Assembly (NCBI GenBank): GCA_020629635.1
Contig: JAHDCX010000005.1
Location: forward strand, 64,721-128,720
DNA length: 64,000 bases
Source: Acidimicrobiales bacterium
GTDB taxonomy: Bacteria; Actinomycetota; Acidimicrobiia; Acidimicrobiales; SHLQ01
Direction: 5' to 3'
This document shows positions 50,881-59,430 of the stretch, in pieces; the stretch's first letter is position 1, and each line of letters begins with the position of its first letter. The position numbers were made by a program, and so were the translations under genes. Below the pieces are notes generated by a model, which was not told where the DNA came from, made no database searches, and saw nothing but the letters and a program-made list of their open reading frames with translations.

Positions 50881-51087
50881 GTGGTCGCATTCATCGACAA
50901 CATTCGCTTTCTCTTGTCCGATTGGTGGAAGTCACGTCACGAGGCTCGGCAGACCTCGAGCGGTCTGGCCCGGACGCTCCGCGATGCCTCGTTCTCGGGC
51001 TCGAGCCGTGGTGCGGTTGCGCCCAGCGAGGAGATCCTTCAGCAGGCGGCGGACGGTCACGAGCAGTACCGCAAGAGTTTCGACTGA
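50881..51087 (+). CDS. Small Trp-containing protein in family B regulon
   Basis: 68 residues from GTG 50881: VVAFIDNIRFLLSDWWKSRH, then a charged helical remainder (EEILQQAADGHEQYRKSFD). The amphipathic N-terminal helix could touch the membrane. TACCTT is placed exactly at -12 to -7 if GTG is +1, hence probably leaderless. Similar in character to the 42-residue protein at 39076. Function unknown. Confidence 0.7.
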   Translation: MVAFIDNIRFLLSDWWKSRHEARQTSSGLARTLRDASFSGSSRGAVAPSEEILQQAADGHEQYRKSFD

Positions 51088-51119
51088 CTGACGACCGGGC
51101 GAAGCAACGTGCCTGACAC

Positions 51120-51143
51120 TACTGTCTAACCCGTGGTACTGTC
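51120..51143. promoter_or_regulatory. Candidate PadR operator, direct repeats
   Basis: TACTGTC occurs at 51120-51126 and 51137-51143, 17 bp apart, upstream of the PadR gene at 51200. The placement fits autoregulation. Confidence 0.4.
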
Positions 51144-51199
51144 CATCGCAAAGTACACGACGGCGGACACGCCGATGTCGAGCGCACAAGGTTTGCCGC

Positions 51200-51526
51200 A
51201 TGGACACCACCCAACTTCTCAAGGGCGTGCTCGAACTGGCGGTGCTCGCGATTCTCGACGAACGAGACAGCTACGGCTACGCAATCGTCGTCGCCCTTCG
51301 TGAGGCCGGACACGAGACCGTCGGGGAAGCCTCGGTGTACGGAACGCTGCGGCGACTCGCTGCCGACGGAGCGGTATCGACGTACCAAGTCCAGTCAGCA
51401 CATGGCCCCAACCGCAAGTACCACACGCTCACCGAAGACGGAATCGAGCGCCTGCGAGCCGGGACCAAGACCTGGACCAGCTTCAGTCAGACGATGAGCT
51501 ACCTGCTCCGAGAGGACACACCATGA
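51200..51526 (+). CDS. PadR-family transcriptional regulator (short)
   Basis: 108 residues: compact winged-helix PadR with MDTTQLLKGVLELAVLAILD, YGYAIVVALREAG, GEASVYGTLRRLAADGAVST and QSAHGPNRKYHTLTEDG. Lacks the C-terminal Vir domain, as in the PadR-s2 group. It overlaps the DUF1700-like membrane gene by ATGA, the usual partner arrangement. Confidence 0.93.
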   Translation: MDTTQLLKGVLELAVLAILDERDSYGYAIVVALREAGHETVGEASVYGTLRRLAADGAVSTYQVQSAHGPNRKYHTLTEDGIERLRAGTKTWTSFSQTMSYLLREDTP

Positions 51527-52476
51527 CCCGCACGATCGGCCCGTCGGCCCAGCTCGATCTCGATGATTACCTGAGTCGGTGCGAGGAACACCTCGACGAC
51601 CTACCCACCGGCACCCGACTCTCACTCCTCCACGACATCAACGAGATCATCCAAGAAATCTCGACCGAACTCGACGGGCGGCCCGACGATCTCATCGGCG
51701 ACCCCGCAACCTTCGTCTGCGAACTGCGACGGACGTCCGGGCACCCGCCGCCAGCCGAACCCCAACCAGCTCGCAGCCGATCTCGCAGCATTCGAGACAC
51801 CGTTGGCAACGCACGCAGCCGCATCGAGCATCGCGCCCTGCCGTGGTTCCTTCGTTTGGCACGTGATCTTCGACCAGCGTGGTGGGTCGCTCGCGGTATC
51901 GGATTCGCGATCGTGTTCGACCTTGGCCACATCAACAACGGGAACGGCTTCATTCCCGCCATCGCCGGATCGAGCGCGCTCTGGGTCGCTGTGGCCGGAC
52001 TCTGCGTCTTCGGCTCTGTCGAGGTCGGCCGCAAACCGCCGACTCAGCCGTGGATGCGTCTCGCCGTCGTCGCTATGGGAATCGTGGCGATCGGCGCGAC
52101 CGTCAACGACATCGACAACGTTCGGGACGGCCGATTCGAAGGATGGGACGCCTGGGCCGCCTCATCGGGGGCCGCCGTCATCAGCGGACCGTTGGATGAG
52201 CTGACCACCCCACGCCACATCCAGGTCGTCGACGTGACGTCCGGCGATCTCGTGCTCGACATGGGCGCCAGCTACTACGACATCGTTGACGTACTCGAAG
52301 ACCTCGGCCTCGAGGACGCCACCGCCCACGACTTCCTCGTGTCGGTCGAAGGCATGGACGGTCCGCAACGGCTTCGTGGTTGGGAAGCGGTCCGAACCAC
52401 GATCGTCGAGCACTTCATCGATCGCATGGAGTTCGCCACCATCAACGACATGGGCCGCTCGTCACCGGAATCGTGA
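51523..52476 (+). CDS. HAAS/DUF1700-like membrane protein partner of PadR
   Basis: 317 residues. The N-terminal 80 residues fit the HAAS signalling domain found with PadR genes (DDYLSRCEEHLDDLPTGTRL, IIQEISTELDGRPDDLIGDP). Membrane helices follow (ARGIGFAIVFDLGHI, IAGSSALWVAVAGLCVFG, MRLAVVAMGIVAIGATVND), then an acidic soluble C-domain (DVLEDLGLEDATAHDFLVSV). Function unknown; regulated together with PadR. Confidence 0.78.
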   Translation: MTRTIGPSAQLDLDDYLSRCEEHLDDLPTGTRLSLLHDINEIIQEISTELDGRPDDLIGDPATFVCELRRTSGHPPPAEPQPARSRSRSIRDTVGNARSRIEHRALPWFLRLARDLRPAWWVARGIGFAIVFDLGHINNGNGFIPAIAGSSALWVAVAGLCVFGSVEVGRKPPTQPWMRLAVVAMGIVAIGATVNDIDNVRDGRFEGWDAWAASSGAAVISGPLDELTTPRHIQVVDVTSGDLVLDMGASYYDIVDVLEDLGLEDATAHDFLVSVEGMDGPQRLRGWEAVRTTIVEHFIDRMEFATINDMGRSSPES

Positions 52477-52575
52477 AGGGCACCTGCCCGCGAATTCCGA
52501 TCAGATTCGGGCAGCTGAAAGACCATCGATCTCCTCGCCAGCTCGAAGAGTTCCCGGACCCCTGGCGGCCGTTCG

Positions 52576-53004
52576 TCAATCTTCGTTGCGGCGGCGATCG
52601 ATGTCAGCGCAGTAGGCGGCACCCAGCGTCACTTTCTCTTCGTCATCGAGCGCTCGACCGGCAACGGGAAAGACCTCGATCTCTTCTTCGTCCAAGCGGT
52701 GGATGAGACGGCTCTCGAGTTCCTTGGCTGTCCGAAGCCAACCTGGAGAACTCATGTCGATCGAGGAGAGCTTCTCGACGAAGTCGTCGAGTTCCTTGTG
52801 CTCAGCGATGGAGTGCCGTGCGTTGTCCTGTGTCATGTCGACTTCCATCAGTGGCACGTAGAAAAACCGTTCCTCAGCACCAGCGTGAGCTTGAAGCTCG
52901 GCTGTCAAGCGACCGAATGCGACCTTCCGGCGCTTGCTGTCGCCGTGAGTATCTGTGAGTTCCGCGATCAAGGATCGTTGAAGGTCGTGGTGCTGTGAAT
53001 GCAA
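52576..53004 (-). CDS. Hemerythrin-like HHE-domain protein
   Basis: 142 residues from TTG 53004; an in-frame TGA just upstream rules out a longer start. Helices with metal-ligand His/Glu pattern: LHSQHHDLQRSLIAEL, ELQAHAGAEERFFYVPL, SIAEHKELDDFVEKL and RLIHRLDEEEIEVFPVAGR. This is the di-iron HHE cation-binding fold. Related proteins respond to O2, NO or oxidative stress. Cytoplasmic. No operon partner. Confidence 0.88.
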   Translation of the reverse strand: MHSQHHDLQRSLIAELTDTHGDSKRRKVAFGRLTAELQAHAGAEERFFYVPLMEVDMTQDNARHSIAEHKELDDFVEKLSSIDMSSPGWLRTAKELESRLIHRLDEEEIEVFPVAGRALDDEEKVTLGAAYCADIDRRRNED

Positions 53005-53173
53005 CCGTCAGGTCCCACCGTTGCGCACATCGCAATTCCGTGCTTGGGGATCAGGGATTGCAGCTTCATGGATGTCTTCGGAGTTGCTCATGCCTGTCGC
53101 TGTTCCCTGGAAGGATCGAGACGAAACGCAACATCTGGGTTTGAACTTCGGCCGCTGAGGGCAAAGCCCGACA

Positions 53174-54076
53174 ATGAGCCGGTCCAACACTTCCGCAAGC
53201 ACATCCACCAACATCGACGTTTCGGAGCTCCGACTCGACGTCGACGTTGCGTCGCCGCCGGCCACAGGAGCCAACCTCGACGACTGGTTCTCGTTCTCGG
53301 AGATCTTCCGTCGCGTACTCGCCTCTGCACACGAAGAACTCTCACGGTCGAGCACGCCACTGTTCTGGAGTGGCGTCGCAGCAGGCCTCGCTCTCGGATT
53401 GACGTTTCTCTCCCGAGTGGTCTTCAGCGAGATCGGCTCGTCGCCGCTCATCGGAAACCTGCTCTACCCAATCGGTTTCATCCTCATCGTGCTCGGCCGG
53501 TACCAGTTGTTCACCGAAAACACATTGACGCCCGTGGCGCTCGTCCTCACCGGTCTGGCGAAGGCCCGTCAGCTCACCCGCTTGTGGCTCGTCGTACTGG
53601 CCGGAAACCTCGTCGGGGCGATTGGGATGGCCGCCCTGTTGGCGTGGTCCGACGTGTTCACCCCGACTGCTGCAGACGTGGCCGAGAAGCTCGGCGCACA
53701 TGCGCTCGAAGCTTCGACCTCGACCGTGCTGGCCCGCGCAGTCATTGCCGGCTGGATCGTCGCCTCGATGGTGTGGCTCCTCCACGGAGCCCGAGACACG
53801 CTCGCCCGCTTCGCCATCGTCTGGTCACTCATGTACTTGATCGGAGTCGCAGATCTCTTCCATGTGGTCACCGGGACGCTCGAGGTCACCTACCCAGTCT
53901 TCTCGGGAGCGGCGGACTGGGCCGGAGTTCCCGCCTTCGTGGCGACCGTCCTGCTCGGCAATGTCATCGGCGGAGTTCTCTTCGTCGCCGTCCTCAACTC
54001 AGCACAGTTCGGCCGGGAGGACGGTGGTCGTCTCGCAGCACGTCTCCGCTCTACAGCTCGCCACCACGCCCAGTGA
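53174..54076 (+). CDS. Formate/nitrite transporter (FNT) family channel
   Basis: 300 residues. After a 65-residue acidic N-terminus come about six helices with FNT features: SGVAAGLALGLTFLSRVVF, YPIGFILIVLGRYQLFTENT, LWLVVLAGNLVGAIGMAALL and VFSGAADWAGVPAFVATVLL followed by GNVIGGVLFVAVLN. The QLFTENT element corresponds to the FNT selectivity region; the YfdC-like subgroup fits best. Role: passage of formate, nitrite or a related weak-acid anion in the inner membrane. Confidence 0.88.
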   Translation: MSRSNTSASTSTNIDVSELRLDVDVASPPATGANLDDWFSFSEIFRRVLASAHEELSRSSTPLFWSGVAAGLALGLTFLSRVVFSEIGSSPLIGNLLYPIGFILIVLGRYQLFTENTLTPVALVLTGLAKARQLTRLWLVVLAGNLVGAIGMAALLAWSDVFTPTAADVAEKLGAHALEASTSTVLARAVIAGWIVASMVWLLHGARDTLARFAIVWSLMYLIGVADLFHVVTGTLEVTYPVFSGAADWAGVPAFVATVLLGNVIGGVLFVAVLNSAQFGREDGGRLAARLRSTARHHAQ

Positions 54077-54334
54077 TCTGGAGCTGCCCGCAAGAGAAGC
54101 GCTGAACTGACCGCAGTGAAGAAGCGATCGTCGATTCACCTCGTCAAGACCGGACCAGCGGAACGAAGGGGTGCGACCGAGTCCGAGCCTCGCTTTCGTC
54201 GGCAGGGACGGATTGGCGCTGCGTCGCATGCGACGGTGGTTGATGTCGCCCGAGCGACTACGCCCCGATCTGGGTGACGTGATGGTGTCTCTGGGCTGAG
54301 ACGCTGCTTGCCGTCGGCCGACGTTCGTGGACCA
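54077..54334. other. Intergenic region after FNT gene
   Basis: About 260 bases. Frames are short and unconvincing. No clear terminator, RNA gene or palindrome-family site was found. Confidence 0.45.
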
Positions 54335-54631
54335 CTATCCGTCTTCCGGGCTGCCTGAATCGTCGAGGTCACCGAAGGGTTCCAAAGGAATCGCCTCAGA
54401 GCCTGTGAGATGTGCATCGGCAAGGGTCGTCGCTGGGTTACCTCCAGCGGGCGGAGAGCCGTCCGCCTCACCAAAGCCGTATGAGCCCGGCATGTCCGTG
54501 GCCCGCGACTCGTGCCCTTCCCGTTCCAGGTCATCGAGGGCGTCTTTGTTGGCTGGATCTGTTGTCATGTCCAAGGCTGTACCCAAGTGCGGCGAAATCG
54601 AATCATCAAGTCCTCCAAACGCAACGAGCAT
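54335..54631 (-). CDS. Small acidic hypothetical protein
   Basis: 98 residues from ATG 54631 (GGAGAGG upstream), or 77 from ATG 54568. Rich in Gly/Asp/Glu/Pro (DALDDLEREGHESRATDMPG, EPFGDLDDSGSPEDG), low hydrophobicity, probably disordered. No family recognised. Confidence 0.5.
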   Translation of the reverse strand: MLVAFGGLDDSISPHLGTALDMTTDPANKDALDDLEREGHESRATDMPGSYGFGEADGSPPAGGNPATTLADAHLTGSEAIPLEPFGDLDDSGSPEDG

Positions 54632-54744
54632 CCTCTCCGTCCACGATCAGTGTTGGGTGAGATCAGTGTTGTTTGAACAGCGACAAGAGTGGGAAACGTT
54701 CCATTGTCGGCCGATGCGCCGACTCTCGAACCGAAAGGACAACC

Positions 54745-54894
54745 ATGAACCTCCTGCTTTCCATCGCTGCCGTCATCCTCGCCATCATGGGCATCGTCAG
54801 CCTGATCAATGGCGCTGTGCTGTACGGCATCATCCTCCTGATTGCCGCCGCGGTGATCGGCCCCGGCGGATACTCGATCGCTCGAACGCGCTGA
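54745..54894 (+). CDS. 49-residue two-helix membrane protein (GPGGYS type)
   Basis: 49 residues from ATG 54745 with GAAAGGA upstream. MNLLLSIAAVILAIMGIVSL and a second helix (LYGIILLIAAAVIGPGGYS) end in IARTR. The GPGGYS ending is typical of a small actinobacterial membrane protein often found near stress genes. Function unknown. Confidence 0.75.
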   Translation: MNLLLSIAAVILAIMGIVSLINGAVLYGIILLIAAAVIGPGGYSIARTR

Positions 54895-54940
54895 GTCCCT
54901 GCTGACAACCACCCGTACCAGTTTCTTGAAGGAGCCCTCA

Positions 54941-55477
54941 ATGAAGACCCCAGATGTTGATCTCAACGACCGCCTCGACCAGCTCGAGGAGTCGCTCCCG
55001 CAACCACTCGACGCAACGTTGCGCCTCCAGCGAACGATCGTCGGCCGTGCTGCAGACGCGACACGCAGCGGAACGAAAGCTGTCGCAGGATCCGCCAAGG
55101 TGATCGCCGACGCCCAACTCACCGCTGCGAAGACCGTGGTTGGAACCGCCCGGCATGCTGCCTCGGTGGCCAGCGATGCTGGCAGAACGGTGGTGGGCCA
55201 GACCCGCGCTCAACTCCGCTCGGTAGCCGACGCTGCCGGTTCAGAAGGATCCGATTTGGCTGCAAATGCGAAGAATGCAGCGAATTCGGCGCGATCACGC
55301 GCTGGTGATGTGCTCGAAGCTGTCGAGGTGGCGGTCGACGACGACGTCGCTCTCACGAACGAGACCTACGCCGACCTCACGAAGGAGGAGCTCTATCGCA
55401 GGGCAAAGTCTCTCGACATCTCCGGACGCTCGTCGATGTCCAAGCCCGAGCTGATCGCGGCGATCGACGCACTCTGA
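54941..55477 (+). CDS. LEA-like helical protein with Rho-N/SAP-like C-terminus
   Basis: 178 residues from ATG 54941 with GAAGGAG upstream. The long central region is Ala/Thr/Val-rich helix with repeated AAKTVVGTARHAASVASDAG, QLRSVADAAGSEGSD and NAANSARSRAGDVL units, as in late-embryogenesis-abundant-like proteins. The last 35 residues (LTKEELYRRAKSLDISGRSS then SKPELIAAI) match the Rho N-terminal SAP-like fold. Suggests a stress chaperone or nucleic-acid-associated protein. Follows the 49-residue membrane gene by 46 nt. Confidence 0.75.
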   Translation: MKTPDVDLNDRLDQLEESLPQPLDATLRLQRTIVGRAADATRSGTKAVAGSAKVIADAQLTAAKTVVGTARHAASVASDAGRTVVGQTRAQLRSVADAAGSEGSDLAANAKNAANSARSRAGDVLEAVEVAVDDDVALTNETYADLTKEELYRRAKSLDISGRSSMSKPELIAAIDAL

Positions 55478-55505
55478 AGATCGTCAGGACGCGAAGGACT
55501 CGCCG

Positions 55506-56717
55506 ATGTTCGAAGCTCATGGCGACCAACTGTCGGGTATCCGCATCGATGAAGCTGCGATCGATTCTGCGCAGGCAGCGCTCGTTGACGAGATCGAGAC
55601 TCTCACCGGGTCCACCGTCCAGCCAGCCCATCTCATCGATGTTCTCGAGAACGGGGAGGAAATCTTTCCGGCGATGCTCGACGCAATACGAGCTTCGACA
55701 ACGACGATTGACCTGTTGACCTACGTGTACTGGTCCGGTTTCGTTGCCGATCGGTTCGTCAACGCTCTCGAGGATGCCGCTCGACGCGGAGTTCGAGTGC
55801 GGTTTCTGCTTGACGCAGTCGGCGCCAGAGGGTTCGACGATGCTGCCAACAATCGACTCCGCTCGGCAGGATGCGATGTGCGGCTGTTTCGGCGGCCGAC
55901 CGTAGCGAACCTGCCCGGCTTGATCCATCGCACGCACCGGAAGTTGCTCATATGCGATGGCCACATCGGCTTCACCGGTGGAGTCGGAATCGCCGACGAA
56001 TGGGACGGCGACGGCAAATCCGAGAACGAGTGGCGCGATCTCCATCTTCGCATTGAAGGGCCGTCGGTCAAGGCGATGACTGCTGCCTTCGTCGACAATT
56101 GGGTCGACGAAGGCGGTGCCGCCGCCGATTGGAACGAGTCTGACGTGCCCGGCATCCGTTCAGAGGACGGCGCTCACGTCGCCGCAATCTCCGATTCACC
56201 GGAGGAACGTGTCAGTCGTATTCACGTTCTCCTCGGTGCCCTGTTTCGGGATGCATCGACAACCATCACGGTCGCCACGGCCTATCTCAACCCCACTGTC
56301 GACCTCTGCACAGAGTTGTGTGCCGCCGCACGTCGGGGCGTGCGGGTCGATCTGATCGTTCCGGGTTCGAGGATTGACAAACAGATCTCACGGATCATCG
56401 CCTGGGGGCACTACGAAGACCTCCTTCTTGCGGGAGTTCGACTCCACGAGTACCAACCCTCCATGTATCACGCAAAGGCGATCACGGTGGATGGAAGGGT
56501 CGCCGTTGTCGGGTCACCCAATCTCAACCGGCGGAGCCGAAGCCTCGACCACGAAACCGCCCTTGTCATCATCGATGCGGCGGTTACGGCCCGTATCGAT
56601 GATGCCCTTCGAGTCGACATTGCCCGAAGCAGCGTGGTCGATTGCGATTGGCCAGGGCACTTCGAGTGGCGCCGACGACTCGGGCGACTCGTTTCGCCCC
56701 TGCGGCCCTTCGCCTGA
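55506..56717 (+). CDS. Phospholipase D/cardiolipin-synthase-like enzyme
   Basis: 403 residues. Two HKD motifs: THRKLLICDGHIGFTGGVGI near residue 148 and YHAKAITVDGRVAVVGSPN near 320, both with intact His, Lys and Asp. No N-terminal transmembrane helices, unlike typical ClsA, so it is likely peripheral or cytoplasmic (ClsB-like). Catalyses phosphatidyl-group transfer to make or modify cardiolipin. AAGGA lies 7 nt before ATG 55506. Same strand as the 54745 and 54941 genes, 28 nt after the latter. Confidence 0.87.
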   Translation: MFEAHGDQLSGIRIDEAAIDSAQAALVDEIETLTGSTVQPAHLIDVLENGEEIFPAMLDAIRASTTTIDLLTYVYWSGFVADRFVNALEDAARRGVRVRFLLDAVGARGFDDAANNRLRSAGCDVRLFRRPTVANLPGLIHRTHRKLLICDGHIGFTGGVGIADEWDGDGKSENEWRDLHLRIEGPSVKAMTAAFVDNWVDEGGAAADWNESDVPGIRSEDGAHVAAISDSPEERVSRIHVLLGALFRDASTTITVATAYLNPTVDLCTELCAAARRGVRVDLIVPGSRIDKQISRIIAWGHYEDLLLAGVRLHEYQPSMYHAKAITVDGRVAVVGSPNLNRRSRSLDHETALVIIDAAVTARIDDALRVDIARSSVVDCDWPGHFEWRRRLGRLVSPLRPFA

Positions 56718-56722
56718 GTCGG

Positions 56723-58564
56723 TCAGATTGCGGGCGTCGAATTCTCCCGTCCGACGCAGAGAACCACACGATCATCGGAGTTGGCACGACGGTTCTGCGG
56801 CCTGTCCAGAACCACTGCGGGTGTGATGGCATCGACCACGCCAGAGACGAAGCGTGCCAAGCCGTCCAGCGACTCGTCGACGGGCTGATCTCGCCGCTCG
56901 ACCACGCCGTCGGTCATGAGGATCAAGGAGTCGCCGGGGTCCAGCACGAGATTCGACACGTGGTCCGCCTGTGCACGGTTCTCGCCAAACCAACCGAGCG
57001 GTGGGAGCGGTGAGACGTCGCAAACCTCGGCTCGACCATCGCCGCGTCGGACAATCGGCGGCGGGTGTCCCGCCGAGGCGATCTCCACCTTGCCCGAGAC
57101 CCGGTTGACCCGGGCCACGATCATCGTGACGAAGTCGGGGTCTTCTCCGGCGCTGCCATGAACAATCAGTTCGGAGACCTCGCGTAGGAGCTCCGACGGG
57201 TCGGCGGCTCGAAGCGCCGCGACGCGGGTCAGCGCACGCACGCTCGACATCGACGCAACGGCTGCCAGACCGTGCCCGGCCACATCTCCCACGACGCACG
57301 TCAGGTGTGTGTCGGTGATGAACACGTCGTAGAAATCGCCTCCCAAACGATCTCGATTCCCCGGCGCTCGATATTCCGCATCGACTCGCCAGCCGTCGAT
57401 GTTGCGCACGGCCCCAGGCAGCAACACGTGCTGCAACATCTCTGCGTGGCGCCGCTCTTCGTCGAAGCGCTCTGCGCGCAGGATCGCGTTCGTGGCGAGA
57501 TCGGCGATCGCCTCGATGTGGGCCTCGTCCTCTCTCGTCGCCTCCCGTGGCGCCGTGAGTTGGAGAAGCTGGTCCCGGTTGCCATCGGCCAGCGGGAGCC
57601 GTTGCACCTCCCCGCCGAGCGTGTCGAGGACCGCACGCACCTGACTCATCACCTCGTCGACCGACGACACGGCGTTCAGGTCAGCTGCCAGGCGTTGCAG
57701 GCGCGTGCTTCGCTGCAAGGCCTCTTCTCTGTCTGTCACGTCGAGAGCGAACCCGAGAAGCCGCACGGGTCGTCCGTCTGCGGAGAAGAACACCCGACCG
57801 CTGGCTTGCAGCCAGAACGTCGATGAATCGGCACGCTGAGCCCGATACAGGATGCGATAGTCGCCAGCGCCCCCCAACGCCTCCCCGATCGTCGCCTTCA
57901 CGGTCTCTTCGTCGTCATGGTGAACGTGTTCGAGGAACGCATCGAACGACGAACCGAACGTGCCGTGTTCGAGTCCATGCAACGATTCGAGCGACGCCGA
58001 CCAGCGGACGAACCCCGTCGGAATCTCCCATTCGAACGTCCCTGAATAGGGAAGCGAGAGCGCCACCTCGAGCTCGCGCCCTCGATCCCGGTCCCGAAGC
58101 AAGGACTCGATTGCCGCGACCAGGAGCTCAGGAGAAACGGGCTCGGTGAGATACTGAGAGGCACCTGCTCGCAATCCTTCGATCACCGCCGTTTCGTCGA
58201 TTCGAACAGCACAGCGGTGGATGATCGGAATCGACGCCGTACGCCGATCATCACGAAGCTGACGTGCGAGCTCGACACCGGATCGATCCGGAAGTCCGAC
58301 TTCGAGGACGGCGAGGTCTGGCGCACGGAGCGCCATCTCGAGGCACGCGTCGGCATCGTTCGCCTCGACGACGCCGTATCCGGCCTGCTCCAGCCAACGC
58401 CGCAAGCGCTGTCGAGTCTCGGGGCAGTGATCCACCACGAGGATCGTCGCTCGTTCGACGGAGACCTCTTCATCAACGGTCACGGTCGATGCACCACCGC
58501 ACCAACGTCGACGATCGAGACCGAGCTGTGCATTCGGACCTCCGTCTGGTCGTCGAGTCTCCAC
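56723..58564 (-). CDS. Response-regulator/PAS/SpoIIE phosphatase
   Basis: 613 residues from GTG 58564; GTG 58483 is an alternative, as the domains start at about residue 39. Receiver (ATILVVDHCPETRQRLRRWL, AVLEVGLPDRSG); note Glu at the usual phospho-Asp position region. PAS (GTFEWEIPTGFVRWSASLES). SpoIIE/PP2C with RLGGDFYDVFI, VVGDVAGHGLAAVASMSSVR, SAGHPPPIVRRGDGR and LMTDGVVERRD, all metal-binding motifs present. Role: dephosphorylates an antagonist protein in a partner-switching cascade in response to phosphorylation or PAS signals. Convergent with the PLD gene. Confidence 0.9.
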   Translation of the reverse strand: METRRPDGGPNAQLGLDRRRWCGGASTVTVDEEVSVERATILVVDHCPETRQRLRRWLEQAGYGVVEANDADACLEMALRAPDLAVLEVGLPDRSGVELARQLRDDRRTASIPIIHRCAVRIDETAVIEGLRAGASQYLTEPVSPELLVAAIESLLRDRDRGRELEVALSLPYSGTFEWEIPTGFVRWSASLESLHGLEHGTFGSSFDAFLEHVHHDDEETVKATIGEALGGAGDYRILYRAQRADSSTFWLQASGRVFFSADGRPVRLLGFALDVTDREEALQRSTRLQRLAADLNAVSSVDEVMSQVRAVLDTLGGEVQRLPLADGNRDQLLQLTAPREATREDEAHIEAIADLATNAILRAERFDEERRHAEMLQHVLLPGAVRNIDGWRVDAEYRAPGNRDRLGGDFYDVFITDTHLTCVVGDVAGHGLAAVASMSSVRALTRVAALRAADPSELLREVSELIVHGSAGEDPDFVTMIVARVNRVSGKVEIASAGHPPPIVRRGDGRAEVCDVSPLPPLGWFGENRAQADHVSNLVLDPGDSLILMTDGVVERRDQPVDESLDGLARFVSGVVDAITPAVVLDRPQNRRANSDDRVVLCVGRENSTPAI

Positions 58565-58678
58565 CTGAACACGTGATCACCGACGCCGACAAGTCCCCAA
58601 TCGGGGGGTGTTGCTCGTCTCCGGGAGGATGCGCACCGATCGGGTTTGCCGACGACAAGTCTTGGGTAGAGACCGAGC

Positions 58679-58870
58679 ATGACTGAATTCAACGACACCA
58701 CCCACTCGCACGAAGACGCCGCCTCCGAGACCGACGCCGGGCAGCCGTTCGACATCAACGACAGCACCCGAGAAGCGGACGACGACTGCGAGACCGAAGC
58801 CAGTGGCCGGCCCGGTGACCCCTCGGGGTCACCATTCAACATCAACGACAACAGTGTGGACCACGGCTGA
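58679..58870 (+). CDS. Small acidic protein with PF-x-INDxS repeat
   Basis: 63 residues from ATG 58679. Very acidic and polar, with a duplicated motif (GQPFDINDSTREADDD and GSPFNINDNSVDHG). No membrane segment. Ribosome-binding site unclear. It overlaps the next gene's GTG by 17 nt. Function unknown; likely disordered peptide with two short linear motifs. Confidence 0.6.
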   Translation: MTEFNDTTHSHEDAASETDAGQPFDINDSTREADDDCETEASGRPGDPSGSPFNINDNSVDHG

Positions 58871-59321
58871 ACACGGGCGGTTTCGCGAGAACGACGCGGG
58901 GCTGCTGTTCTTCGCCTGCCAAGCACTGGATCAGCTGGAAGCAGCCGGCGGTCCGCTTGTCGTGAGTGGTTGCGATCGAGACCTGATCACTTTTGCGACC
59001 CACTTCGGCTCGACTGAGACCGTTGTCGCCGAGGTTTGCCCCAGCGACGACGTGTCTCTTGGTAGCCAGATTCGGGGAGCGGCTGTTGCCCACGCCGATG
59101 CACAGATCAACCTCGCGTCCAACACTTCGTCGAACGTCGCACTTGCCGTGCGCGCTGTCGACAATGCGACCATGATCGCCACCGTCGTGTCTCCCATCGG
59201 CGCAGCGTGGCGCCCCTTCGACCGCAACGTTCACGATCCCACCATCCATGTCGCCGACGTCCTCACGTGGGCTGCCGAGCGAGCACGCGATGGCTCCGGG
59301 CCCCAACGGAGGCCCCGTTAG
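58854..59321 (+). CDS. Hypothetical protein overlapping a small acidic gene
   Basis: 155 residues from GTG 58854, reading over the stop of the preceding gene. Alpha/beta content (AGLLFFACQALDQLEAAGGP, INLASNTSSNVALAVRAVDN) and a C-terminal Trp (ADVLTWAAERARDG). No signal peptide. No family recognised. The GTG start is chosen because the downstream sequence is coding-like throughout; the frame also continues upstream to GTG 58803. Confidence 0.58.
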   Translation: MWTTAEHGRFRENDAGLLFFACQALDQLEAAGGPLVVSGCDRDLITFATHFGSTETVVAEVCPSDDVSLGSQIRGAAVAHADAQINLASNTSSNVALAVRAVDNATMIATVVSPIGAAWRPFDRNVHDPTIHVADVLTWAAERARDGSGPQRRPR

Positions 59322-59430
59322 TGGACCCTTCGACGGACACTCGAGGTCTGTGGCCTCAACACACCGCTACTCCGCCAGGCTGGCGACAAGATGAGGTTTC
59401 CCTAGGCCTGCTCCTGGGAAAACCCCATTC

